NCBI RefSeq assembly: GCF_018131225.1
Contig: NZ_JAFCMM010000003.1
Coordinates: 322,001-386,000 of the forward strand
Direction of reading: 5' to 3'
Length of the DNA: 64,000 nucleotides
Source: Bradyrhizobium sp. U87765 SZCCT0048
Lineage (GTDB): Bacteria > Pseudomonadota > Alphaproteobacteria > Rhizobiales > Xanthobacteraceae
Position numbers and translations under genes: made by a program. Of the stretch, positions 45,381-53,518 are shown in pieces (position 1 is the stretch's first letter; each line of letters starts with the position of its first letter). Under the pieces are notes generated by a model. That model was not told the origin of the DNA, did no database searches, and worked only from the letters and a program-made list of their open reading frames with translations.

Positions 45381-46463
45381 TTAAAGTTTGTCCGGCGGCA
45401 GCCGCGAAGTCCGCGCACGGCGTGGCGGCGCGGGAGCGATCGTCAGGTTCCGGCCAACCTCGACCACAGCCCCGGCGAGCGTCTGCTTGAACCGGCGACG
45501 CCCGCCCCAGGCGCCCTCGAGCGCCTGCAGCAGGGCCTCCGTCTTGGCGAGTTCCGCCGGCCCCTCGTGCCCCGCGCGATCGACCGCACGAGCCAGCAGA
45601 CGAAGCCGGATCTCCTCCGGAGCCGCGAAAAAGCCAACGGCATCAACGACGGAACTCCGGGTCGCGCTGTCGATGGCGATCAGGGCACGCTCAGCGGTAT
45701 CAGCCACCGCCTCGATCGCGGCATTGGCCCGGGCGAGCCGCGCCGCCAGTCGCGCCAGATTGCGTGCATCGCATCCCTCCTGCGCGAGCGCCGGCATCAG
45801 CGCCCGCAGCCGCGGCCGGGTGAAACGCACATCGCGATTGCTCGGATCGGTTGCGAAGGGGATACGGCCCTTTGCGAGAGTGGCGACCAGGCGGGCCTTG
45901 GGCACGTCGAGCAGCGGCCGCAACAGCACGAAGCCGTCGCGCTCGGATTGCGGTGCCATGGCCGCGAGGCCGGCAAGGCCGCTGCCACGCGACAGCCGCA
46001 TCAGCACGGTCTCGGCCTGGTCGTCGCGGGTGTGCGCGGTGACGAGATGAACGGAACCGTGGGCCCGCGCGAGATCCGCGAGCAGCCGATAGCGTGCCCG
46101 GCGCGCCGCCGCCGGCAGACCGGACGCCGGCTTGGGCCCATGCCAGCGCAGCGTGTGATGCTCGATACCGAGCGAGCCGGCGAGCGCCTTGACAGCGCGC
46201 GCCTCGGCGGCGGCCTCGCGGCGCAACCCGTGGTCGACGGTGACGGCAATAAGCCGCGGCCCGCGGCGCAGCGCCCGGCGCCAGCGCGCCATCAGCACCA
46301 GCAGCGCGACGGAATCGGGGCCGCCCGATACCGCCAGCACCAGCGCCGGCACGTCCTTGAGGCCTGCGAACAGAAGGCGCGCTTCAGCTGCGGAAACCGG
46401 GGCGGCGTCCGGATCGCGCGGCGTCGCGCCTGCTCCGTTCTGCCGTGCCCGTGCCGTCGCCAT
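45381..46463 (-). CDS. tilS: tRNA(Ile)-lysidine synthase
   Basis: 360 residues. It attaches lysine to C34 of tRNA-Ile(CAU) so that it reads AUA. The PP-loop ATP site is LAVSGGPDSVALL, with VTVDHGLRREAAAEA and HLVTAHTRDDQAETVLMRLS. The protein is shorter than E. coli TilS and has only a vestigial C-terminal region (GRRRFKQTLAGAVVEVGRN), as in other alphaproteobacteria. It follows cpoB by 86 bp. Confidence 0.93.
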   Translation of the reverse strand: MATARARQNGAGATPRDPDAAPVSAAEARLLFAGLKDVPALVLAVSGGPDSVALLVLMARWRRALRRGPRLIAVTVDHGLRREAAAEARAVKALAGSLGIEHHTLRWHGPKPASGLPAAARRARYRLLADLARAHGSVHLVTAHTRDDQAETVLMRLSRGSGLAGLAAMAPQSERDGFVLLRPLLDVPKARLVATLAKGRIPFATDPSNRDVRFTRPRLRALMPALAQEGCDARNLARLAARLARANAAIEAVADTAERALIAIDSATRSSVVDAVGFFAAPEEIRLRLLARAVDRAGHEGPAELAKTEALLQALEGAWGGRRRFKQTLAGAVVEVGRNLTIAPAPPRRARTSRLPPDKL

Positions 46464-46549
46464 CAGCTAGTGCCCCTGTTCCGGCATTCGCTTTCCAGGA
46501 TCGCGGTCAGGGCCCTCGCCGACGCCGCGGCGAAGGGCCGATCCGCATG

Positions 46550-47593
46550 TCAGCACTTGGTGCGCTTCTGCTCGCGCTCGACGCCCTGCTTCACGCTGGC
46601 AGACGCCTTCGGATACTTGCGCGCGACCTCGCCAAGCGCGGCGCAGGCCGCCTCCTTCTCCTTCAGCGCGGCGAGCGACTGACCCAGCCGCAGCAGCGCC
46701 TCGGGCGCCTTGCCCGAAGTATCGTACTTGGAGGTGACGTTGAGGAACGTCTCCGCCGCATCACGATAACGTTGGCGCTGGAACATGCTTTCGCCGAGCC
46801 AGTACTGGGCGTCGCCGACCAGCCGGTCATTGGGATACTTCTGCACGAAGTTGCGCATCGTCTCCTCGGCCAGCGCATAGTCCTTGCGCTGGATATAGCC
46901 GATGCCGAGGTCGTACTCGTCCTTCGGCGTCGCGCCCGGCGGCAGCGTGGTCAGGCCGCCAGGCGCCGCTGGCGGCTGAGCACCACCGGGCCCGGTGTTG
47001 GCGAGATCGAGCGGCTCGCCCGGACCGCGCCCACCCGGCGCACCGACGGGTGGCGCTGCGACCTGGGCATTGGGATCGATCGTCATCTGGCCGCCGCCGA
47101 GGGCCCGCGGCGCGCCCGGCGCGCTCGGGTTCTGGTTGGGGTCGAACGCATCGTTGCGCCGGCCGGGCTGCCGGGTCTGGGGCGGCTGCTGGATCGGCGC
47201 CGACTGCTGATAGGTCTGCTGCTGCGGATAGGGCTGTTGCTGCTGCGGGTAAGGCTGCTGCTGCGGATACCCCTGCTGGGGGTAGCCTTGCTGCGGCGGC
47301 TGGTCCTGATATGTCTGCTGCTGCGGCGGATAGGACGGGTTGCCGGCGCCCGGCCGTCCCGCCTGCGGTGCGCCCTGGCCGCCCTGCAGCTGGCGCAGCT
47401 GCTCCTCCAGCAACCGATTGCGGTGCTGCAATTCCTCGTTCTGACCGGTCAGCTGGCGGACCTGGTTCTCGAGCCGCTCCACACGCTGCGGATCGTTGTC
47501 GTCGTCCATCTGCGCCATCGCGCGCACGGGCAGCACAACGACCGCTGCGAGGGCAATCGCCGCGCAGGCCGACTTATGAAATCTGGATGACAT
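46550..47593 (-). CDS. cpoB: Tol-Pal system protein CpoB/YbgF
   Basis: 347 residues. A signal peptide (CAAIALAAVVVLPVRAMAQ) is followed by a coiled coil (DPQRVERLENQVRQLTGQNE, HRNRLLEEQLRQL) that trimerises, then a long Gln/Pro/Tyr-rich repeat region (QQGYPQQGYPQQQPYPQQQQ), and C-terminal TPR repeats (DEYDLGIGYIQRKDYALAEE to SVKQGVEREQKRTKC). CpoB couples Tol-Pal to peptidoglycan synthesis at division. The start MSSRFHKS at 47593 is used. A terminator separates it from pal, so it may have its own promoter. Confidence 0.9.
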   Translation of the reverse strand: MSSRFHKSACAAIALAAVVVLPVRAMAQMDDDNDPQRVERLENQVRQLTGQNEELQHRNRLLEEQLRQLQGGQGAPQAGRPGAGNPSYPPQQQTYQDQPPQQGYPQQGYPQQQPYPQQQQPYPQQQTYQQSAPIQQPPQTRQPGRRNDAFDPNQNPSAPGAPRALGGGQMTIDPNAQVAAPPVGAPGGRGPGEPLDLANTGPGGAQPPAAPGGLTTLPPGATPKDEYDLGIGYIQRKDYALAEETMRNFVQKYPNDRLVGDAQYWLGESMFQRQRYRDAAETFLNVTSKYDTSGKAPEALLRLGQSLAALKEKEAACAALGEVARKYPKASASVKQGVEREQKRTKC

Positions 47594-47707
47594 GGATGCC
47601 TGATGAAATGGAGGTTTCAGTCGCCGCCGCCTTATTGAGGCATGCAGTATGCCGAAAATGTGGCTTTGCAAAAGCCACATTGGCACCTGCGACGAACCAA
47701 AGAAAAA

Positions 47708-47727
47708 CCGGCGCCCTGCGGCGCCGG
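47708..47727 (-). terminator. Intrinsic terminator between pal and cpoB
   Basis: Stem CCGGCGCC / GGCGCCGG with a 4-nt loop, followed on the minus strand by TTTTTCTTT. It lies 48 bp after the pal stop and 115 bp before the cpoB start. Confidence 0.85.
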
Positions 47728-47775
47728 TCACGATGACGTGTCTCGATCGAAAAGCCCGACCGGTCCCGGACGCCG

Positions 47776-48273
47776 TCAGGAGCTGGCGTTCAGCACGGTG
47801 ACGGCGCGGCGGTTCTGCGACCAGCAGGAGATGTCGTTACAGACCGCGACGGGACGCTCCTTGCCGTAGGAAATCGTGCGCATGCGGCTCGGGTCGATGC
47901 CGCGCGAGGCGAGGTACGACCGCACGGACTGGGCACGGCGGGCGCCAAGAGCGATGTTGTACTCGCGCGTGCCACGCTCGTCGGCATGGCCTTCGATGGT
48001 GAAGGTGTAGCGGTTGTAGGTCTGCAGCCACTGCACCTGCTTGTCGAGCGTCGCGGTCGCCTGCGGCGACAGATCCGTCTGGTCGCTCTCGAAGAACACA
48101 CGGTCGCCGACATTGACGACGAAGTCCTGCTGGCTTCCCGGGGTCGCGGCGTTCGCGAGGCCGCCGTTGGCGCCGTCGAGGCCGTTCTTGTTGGCGCAGG
48201 CGCCCATCGACAGTGCGACGACCAGCACAGCAGCCAGCTTCAGCCCCTGGAGGAAACGCTTCTGATTCATCAT
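47776..48273 (-). CDS. pal: Peptidoglycan-associated lipoprotein Pal
   Basis: 165 residues. The lipoprotein signal LAAVLVVALSMGACANK has the lipobox MGAC. The OmpA-like domain shows FFESDQTDLSPQATATLDKQ, TIEGHADERGTREYNIALGA and RRAQSVRSYLASRGID, which bind peptidoglycan. Pal is the outer-membrane anchor of the Tol system. The first of two adjacent ATGs (48273) has GGAGG seven bases upstream. In most relatives pal directly follows tolB; here three genes and 5.2 kb lie between. Confidence 0.96.
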   Translation of the reverse strand: MMNQKRFLQGLKLAAVLVVALSMGACANKNGLDGANGGLANAATPGSQQDFVVNVGDRVFFESDQTDLSPQATATLDKQVQWLQTYNRYTFTIEGHADERGTREYNIALGARRAQSVRSYLASRGIDPSRMRTISYGKERPVAVCNDISCWSQNRRAVTVLNASS

Positions 48274-48560
48274 TCCGGAGCCTCCACGCTCACGATTGTC
48301 CGATCCACGACCCGGTCTACAGGGCGATGGTTAAACGAACGTTCCGTCAACCTTGATGAGACCTTGCTACACCCGCTCAAAAGCCCCGCATCGGCGTAAA
48401 GCAATTGCGATGGTTAATGGGCCGTAAATGTGGCGCGACGGTGAAAGCATCGTGCCGGACCGAGATATCGTGCGGCACTGTGACCTTGGTGACGCACTCG
48501 ACCGCAGCGGTTGCGGGAACCACTTGTTTCACAGGAGATTCGAAACGCGACGCGCTGGCG

Positions 48561-49883
48561 TCAAGGTTCGGACGCCGCCACTCCGCCGCTGAGCACCTGG
48601 ACCGCCCGATCGCGGTCGAGATCGTTTTCCCAGGCCGCGATCACCACGGTGGCGACGCAGTTGCCGATGAGGTTGCCGACGGCGCGGGCCATGCCGATGA
48701 ACCAGTCGACCGACAGCACGAGAACAAGGCCGATCGCGGGTATCGAGGGAACCGCATTCAGCGTCGCCGCGAGGATGACGATCGCCGATCCCGGCACGCC
48801 ATGCGCACCCTTCGAGGTGACCAGCGAGATCGCCAGCACCAGCAGCAGATCGCCGAACGACAGCGGCGTGTTGGTGGCCTGGGCGATGAACACCACCGCG
48901 AGCGTCAGATAGATCGAGAAGGCGTCGAGGTTGAACGAATAGCCGGTCGGCACCACGAGGCCGACCACCGAATCCTTCACGCCCATGCGCTCGAGCTTGC
49001 GCATCACCTGGGGCAGCACTGCGTCGGACGACGCCGTCGCCAGCACGATGGTGAGTTCCTCGCGCAAGTAGGCCAGGAACCTGAAGATGTTGAGCCCTGC
49101 GAGCCGCATCACGCCGCCCAGCACGACGAGCACGAATACTGCAACCGCGGCGTAGAACAGCACCACCAGCGATACCAGTTGCTTGAGCGAACCGACGCCG
49201 TAGCGCCCGACCGTGTAGGCGACCGCACCGAGAACGCCGAGGGGCGCGAGGCGCACGATCAGGCTCATCGCCTTGAACAGCACCGTGGCCGCAGCCTCGA
49301 TCACTCTGCTGATCGGCGCGCCCTTGTCGCCGACCAGCGACAGGCTGACGCCGAATAGCACGGCGAAGAACAGCACCTGCAGCACGTCGTTGCGCGCCAG
49401 CGCATCGAACGACGTGGTGGGAATGATATTGAGAATGAAGGCGCCGATCCCGCCGCCCTGCAGCTTGTGGGCGTTATCGGCATAGCTCGACAGCGCCCTA
49501 GCGTCGAGCGTGGCGGTGTCGATATTCATGCCGTGGCCGGGCCCGAACGCATAGGCCAGCACGATGCCGAGCGCGAGCGCGAGCGTCGTCATCACCTCGA
49601 AATAGACCAGTGCCTTGACGCCGACCCGGCCGACCTTGCGCAAGTCCCCCGCGCCAGCGATGCCGTGCACCACGACGCAGAACACGATCGGCGCCACGAT
49701 CATCGAGATCAGCTTGAGGAAGCCGTCGCTGAACACTTTCAGCCCGATCGCGAGATCTGGCCATGCCATGCCGATGACGATGCCCGCGACGAGCGCGACC
49801 AGCACCTGGGCGAACAGCGACTTGTACAGGGGGACCGGCTTGGCCGGCAGCGGCGGAGCAACGACGTCGGCGGCAGCGGTCAT
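48561..49883 (-). CDS. dctA: C4-dicarboxylate/proton symporter
   Basis: 440 residues, the usual length, with eight or more helices. Signatures: FLKLISMIVAPIVFCVVVHG, LATASSDAVLPQVMRKLERM, VVPTGYSFNLDAFSIYLTLA, VTSKGAHGVPGSAIVILAAT. DctA imports succinate, malate and fumarate and is central to nitrogen-fixing bacteroids, but it also serves free-living growth. No DctB/DctD regulators are in the window and I see no clear sigma-54 promoter. It lies inside the interrupted tol-pal cluster, same strand. Confidence 0.95.
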   Translation of the reverse strand: MTAAADVVAPPLPAKPVPLYKSLFAQVLVALVAGIVIGMAWPDLAIGLKVFSDGFLKLISMIVAPIVFCVVVHGIAGAGDLRKVGRVGVKALVYFEVMTTLALALGIVLAYAFGPGHGMNIDTATLDARALSSYADNAHKLQGGGIGAFILNIIPTTSFDALARNDVLQVLFFAVLFGVSLSLVGDKGAPISRVIEAAATVLFKAMSLIVRLAPLGVLGAVAYTVGRYGVGSLKQLVSLVVLFYAAVAVFVLVVLGGVMRLAGLNIFRFLAYLREELTIVLATASSDAVLPQVMRKLERMGVKDSVVGLVVPTGYSFNLDAFSIYLTLAVVFIAQATNTPLSFGDLLLVLAISLVTSKGAHGVPGSAIVILAATLNAVPSIPAIGLVLVLSVDWFIGMARAVGNLIGNCVATVVIAAWENDLDRDRAVQVLSGGVAASEP

Positions 49884-49966
49884 GATGGGCGCCCTTCGGT
49901 TCGATGGATGAACCGCTCGAAGCAAGCCCTATGCCATCCCCTGCAGAAGCGCCGACCGGGCCGGTC

Positions 49967-50740
49967 TCAGCTGCGGGGTACGATCGAGGCCACGTTCATG
50001 GCCTGCTCGGGAAGGCTGACGATCGTATCCGAGGATGGCGCGAGCCTGCGTTCGAACAGCATGCGCCGCTCGAAGAAAGTCGAGCGGAAGTAGGGATAGC
50101 GCTCGAAGATCCTGTCACGGACCACGGCATATTCCGCAGCCATCAGGCTGAGCGGCTTGGTGAGCGTCGGATAGGGCCGCGGCTCGCACAGCGGATTTTG
50201 CAGGAAGACACGGCGGTAGAACGCCTGATGCTCCTTGCGCACCGTTGCCGTGCCGAGATCGGCCTGGAAATAGGCACAGGCGACATACCCCAGCCGGACC
50301 GTGACATAGGGCAGTTCGGGAAACCGGCGGGCGCGTGCGGGCTCGGCGACGAAACGATTGGGATCGACGATGATCTTGCCGCGCGCCAGTTCCGGCTCGA
50401 GCAGATCGGGGAAAGCGTCGACGGCCGGGGTCTCCGGATTGTCAGGCGTCGCGACGCTGATTCGGATCGAACTCGCCAGCACGCCGTCGATGTAGATGCC
50501 AAAGGTCCAGGAATTCTTCAGATCATCGAAGCGATCGCTGAGACGGGCATCTCCGCGCGGCTCGATCGCCCCCTCGTTGAGGTAGGCGCGGTACCGCATC
50601 CGGTAGATTTCTTCCTTGTCCGCGTCGGTCTCGGCGAGGCGGTAGTCGACGTGGTTCAGGATGTCCCAGTGACGGTCCTGAGGATTCTTGTTGGCTTGCA
50701 CGACAACGCCCACTGCATTTTCCCGCGTGATTGCGAGCAT
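49967..50740 (-). CDS. FeeM-like N-acyl amino acid synthase
   Basis: 257 residues. The GNAT-type core shows VDYRLAETDADKEEIYRMRY, RAYLNEGAIEPRGDARLSD, YIDGVLASSIRIS and GKIIVDPNRFVAEP, the pattern of FeeM and the wider LuxI/FeeM acyltransferase group. FeeM transfers a long fatty acyl group from acyl carrier protein to tyrosine, giving a candidate signal lipid. The acceptor here is unknown. A CtrA-type box and a palindrome lie upstream. It is between dctA and a GGDEF-EAL gene, all on the minus strand. Confidence 0.75.
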   Translation of the reverse strand: MLAITRENAVGVVVQANKNPQDRHWDILNHVDYRLAETDADKEEIYRMRYRAYLNEGAIEPRGDARLSDRFDDLKNSWTFGIYIDGVLASSIRISVATPDNPETPAVDAFPDLLEPELARGKIIVDPNRFVAEPARARRFPELPYVTVRLGYVACAYFQADLGTATVRKEHQAFYRRVFLQNPLCEPRPYPTLTKPLSLMAAEYAVVRDRIFERYPYFRSTFFERRMLFERRLAPSSDTIVSLPEQAMNVASIVPRS

Positions 50741-50764
50741 TCCCAGCCGGAACCGGGTAAAATG

Positions 50765-50779
50765 TTAACGGTTTATTAA
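50765..50779 (-). promoter_or_regulatory. CtrA-type binding box upstream of the FeeM-like gene
   Basis: TTAA-CGGTTTA-TTAA, a perfect match to the TTAA-N7-TTAA core, 25 bp before the start codon. In alphaproteobacteria CtrA ties targets to the cell cycle or to motility. Confidence 0.5.
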
Positions 50780-50846
50780 TGCGCGCGCAAAGGTCGTATA
50801 TGTTTAGGGTTAATCTCCAAACGAGTGGTGTGGAGACATCAAAGCT

Positions 50847-50859
50847 TCACGAATCGTGA
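50847..50859. promoter_or_regulatory. 13-bp palindrome upstream of the FeeM-like gene
   Basis: TCACGA-A-TCGTGA is perfectly symmetric. It lies 107 bp upstream of the FeeM-like start and 128 bp beyond the stop of the GGDEF-EAL gene. It may bind a dimeric regulator. Confidence 0.45.
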
Positions 50860-50986
50860 TCTGCCAGCGACCAAAATCTTGCCGAAAGATCCTCGGTCTC
50901 AGGCCAATTCTGCTCCAGCCATCCCTTTGGTCTTCGGGCCAGCGATCGCAGAGGAACTTATGACCAAGAACTTCTGACCAAGATCT

Positions 50987-53329
50987 TCAGGCCAGGGATC
51001 GCGAGCCGTCGGCCTCGAGCGGCGCCTCCTTCGGGCGCCGGCCGTGGGATGCGTTGAGCAGTTGCCGGATCTGATGGGCCGGAACCGGCGGACTGAAGAG
51101 GTAGCCCTGCGCCTCGGTGATGGTGCCCTCGATGCCGATCAGCTCGAGCTGATCGTTGGTCTCGACGCCTTCCACCACCACGCTCATGCCGAGGTCCGCG
51201 CTGAGCCGCGCGACACCGCGCAGCAGCGTCAGCGGGCGATCCTTGTCGATGCCTTCGAGGAACGAACGGTCGATCTTGACCTTCTGCAGCGGGAAATTGT
51301 TGAGATAGCTGAGGCTCGAATAACCGGTGCCGAAATCGTCCAGCGAGATCCGCACCCCGGCGGCCCGCAGTTGGGCCAGCACATCGAGCGTCCACTGGGT
51401 GTTGCGCAGCAGCGAGGATTCGGTAATCTCGATCTCGAGGCGATTCGCCGGCAGGCCCGAGACCTCCAGCGCATATCGCACGTCGCTGAGCACGTCGCGG
51501 CGGTGGAACTGCTGCGACGAGAAGTTGACCGCGACGCTGACCGCCGAGGGCCACTGCATGCACTCCATGCAGGCCTTGCGCAGGATCCAGCGTCCGAGGT
51601 CGACGATCAGGCCCATGTCCTCGGCGACCGGGATGATGTCCGACGGCGGGACAAAACCGCGTTCCGGATGGTTCCAGCGCAGCAGCGCTTCGCAGGTGGC
51701 AATGCGGCCGGTCTTCAGGTTGACCAGCGGCTGGTAGAACAGCTCGAATTCCTCGTTGGCGAGCGCGTGGCGCAGCTCGAGCTCGAGGGTGCGGCGCGTC
51801 TCGACGATCTGTGCCATTTCTTCGCGGAAGAAGCAGAACGTGCCGCGACCATCGCCCTTGGCCCGGTAGAGCGCCATGTCGGCGTTCTTGAGCAGCACGT
51901 CGACGTTGGCCCCGCTCGACGAGGTGGTGGCGATACCGATGCTGGCGCCGATCTCGACGAGATGCTGATCGATCTCATACCCCTCGCTGAGGCGGTCGAC
52001 GATACGGCGGGCGAGTGTCGCTGCGTCGTCGATCGACTTGATGCGTGGCTGGAACACGACGAACTCGTCGCCACCGAAGCGTGCGACGAAATCGTCCGGG
52101 CGCAGCATCTCGCGCAGCCGGTCGGCCACCGCGCACAGCAGGCGGTCGCCACAGGGATGACCGAGTGTATCGTTGACCTGTTTGAACTGATCGAGGTCGA
52201 CAAACAGCAGCGCCGACAGCGCGTGGCTGCCCTCGGCGCTAGGGATCGACAGCAGGCGCTGGATTTCGTTGCGGAAATTGAGCCGGTTCGGCAGGCCGGT
52301 GAGCTCATCGAACCGTGCCATGTGATTGATACGCGCCTCGGCGTTGCGCCGCTCGGTGATGTCCTCGACCAGCACCACGGTGCCGCCGGCCGCCATCGGC
52401 TGCACCGTCCATTCCAGCGCGCGCTCGGGCGTGTTGCCGGGATCGAACGTAGTGATGTTGCCGGCGCGGGACGCCTCGATCTCTGTGACCAGCGCATTGG
52501 CGCTGGGGGCCGACAGCGTCTTGGCGATCATGCAGGCGGCCGCGAGTTCGCGCACGCTGGCGCCACGATGCACGAGATCGCTCGACACGCGCAGCATGTC
52601 GGTGAAGCAGTTGTTCATGACCGCGAGGCGGCCGTCGGCGCCGAACATGCACAGGCCGTTCGGCATGTTGTTGAGCGCGGTGTCGAACTGGTCGGCGATC
52701 GACGTCACGCGCTCGCTCGCCACCAGCGCCTTTACATAGACCTGCTGCAGGCTGAGCGTGATACGGCGCAGGCCGATGAAGAACAGCAGGTTCAGGAACG
52801 CAAACCCGACATAATAGACGTCGCCATGCAGCAGCAGCGCCAGCGACATCGGTCCACAGGCCAGGATGATCTGCAGCTGGGCGATACCCGGGCGGCCGTA
52901 GTTGCGGCCCGATCCGGCCGCGGTATAGGCGACGGTGACCGCTGTGCACAGCATATGGGCAACGGGGTCGTCGCTGCCGAGCAGCACCACCAGACACCAG
53001 ACGCCGAGCGCACAGGCGTAGAGGCCGGCGCCGATCTGGTAACGCTTCTCCCAGCTCTCGGCGCTCGAAGGATCCAGCGGCGTGGTGCGCTGGGCGTACT
53101 TCTGCATGTCGAAGGCGCGGAAGGTGCCGACCGCGATGATCAGCAGGGCGCATGGCCACAGCAGGTTGTTACCGGTCTTGTACGCGGTCATGACCGCGGC
53201 GATCGCGGCGCACAGCGCGCCCGCGAACATCGCCACCGAATTCTGAAACAGCGAGTCCACCAACGCCGCGTAGATCGCGGGCGTCAGCGTCTTCTCGCTC
53301 GGCACGTTTTTCAGTTCGGCAAGCTGCAT
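50987..53329 (-). CDS. Membrane GGDEF-EAL protein with PAS-like domain
   Basis: 780 residues. The N-terminal 195 residues hold several membrane helices (FAGALCAAIAAVMTAYKTG, LLWPCALLIIAVGTFRA, AFLNLLFFIGLRRITLS). A PAS-like segment follows (FDTALNNMPNGLCMFGADGR). The GGDEF domain keeps RFGGDEF and an I-site RPDD five residues before it; the EAL domain keeps CEALLRWNHPERG, DDFGTGYSSLSYL and VVEGVE. Both making and breaking cyclic di-GMP are therefore possible. It precedes the FeeM-like gene on the same strand by 246 bp. The signal sensed is unknown. Confidence 0.92.
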   Translation of the reverse strand: MQLAELKNVPSEKTLTPAIYAALVDSLFQNSVAMFAGALCAAIAAVMTAYKTGNNLLWPCALLIIAVGTFRAFDMQKYAQRTTPLDPSSAESWEKRYQIGAGLYACALGVWCLVVLLGSDDPVAHMLCTAVTVAYTAAGSGRNYGRPGIAQLQIILACGPMSLALLLHGDVYYVGFAFLNLLFFIGLRRITLSLQQVYVKALVASERVTSIADQFDTALNNMPNGLCMFGADGRLAVMNNCFTDMLRVSSDLVHRGASVRELAAACMIAKTLSAPSANALVTEIEASRAGNITTFDPGNTPERALEWTVQPMAAGGTVVLVEDITERRNAEARINHMARFDELTGLPNRLNFRNEIQRLLSIPSAEGSHALSALLFVDLDQFKQVNDTLGHPCGDRLLCAVADRLREMLRPDDFVARFGGDEFVVFQPRIKSIDDAATLARRIVDRLSEGYEIDQHLVEIGASIGIATTSSSGANVDVLLKNADMALYRAKGDGRGTFCFFREEMAQIVETRRTLELELRHALANEEFELFYQPLVNLKTGRIATCEALLRWNHPERGFVPPSDIIPVAEDMGLIVDLGRWILRKACMECMQWPSAVSVAVNFSSQQFHRRDVLSDVRYALEVSGLPANRLEIEITESSLLRNTQWTLDVLAQLRAAGVRISLDDFGTGYSSLSYLNNFPLQKVKIDRSFLEGIDKDRPLTLLRGVARLSADLGMSVVVEGVETNDQLELIGIEGTITEAQGYLFSPPVPAHQIRQLLNASHGRRPKEAPLEADGSRSLA

Positions 53330-53518
53330 GCGATCGCGTCTGCACGGGTGTCGACGCTTCCAGTCTTAACCGGAGCGCGTGAAGCAATCCTGAGGGAAGA
53401 TCGTTACCGAGTGGTATTCGCGCCGCAGGAAAGTGACAAAAACGCATACAAAATCAGCGGCGTAGGCAAGGTTTGCCTAGCGCCGTCGCGCTGCTCGCAA
53501 GGATTTTTGCGTTTTTGT

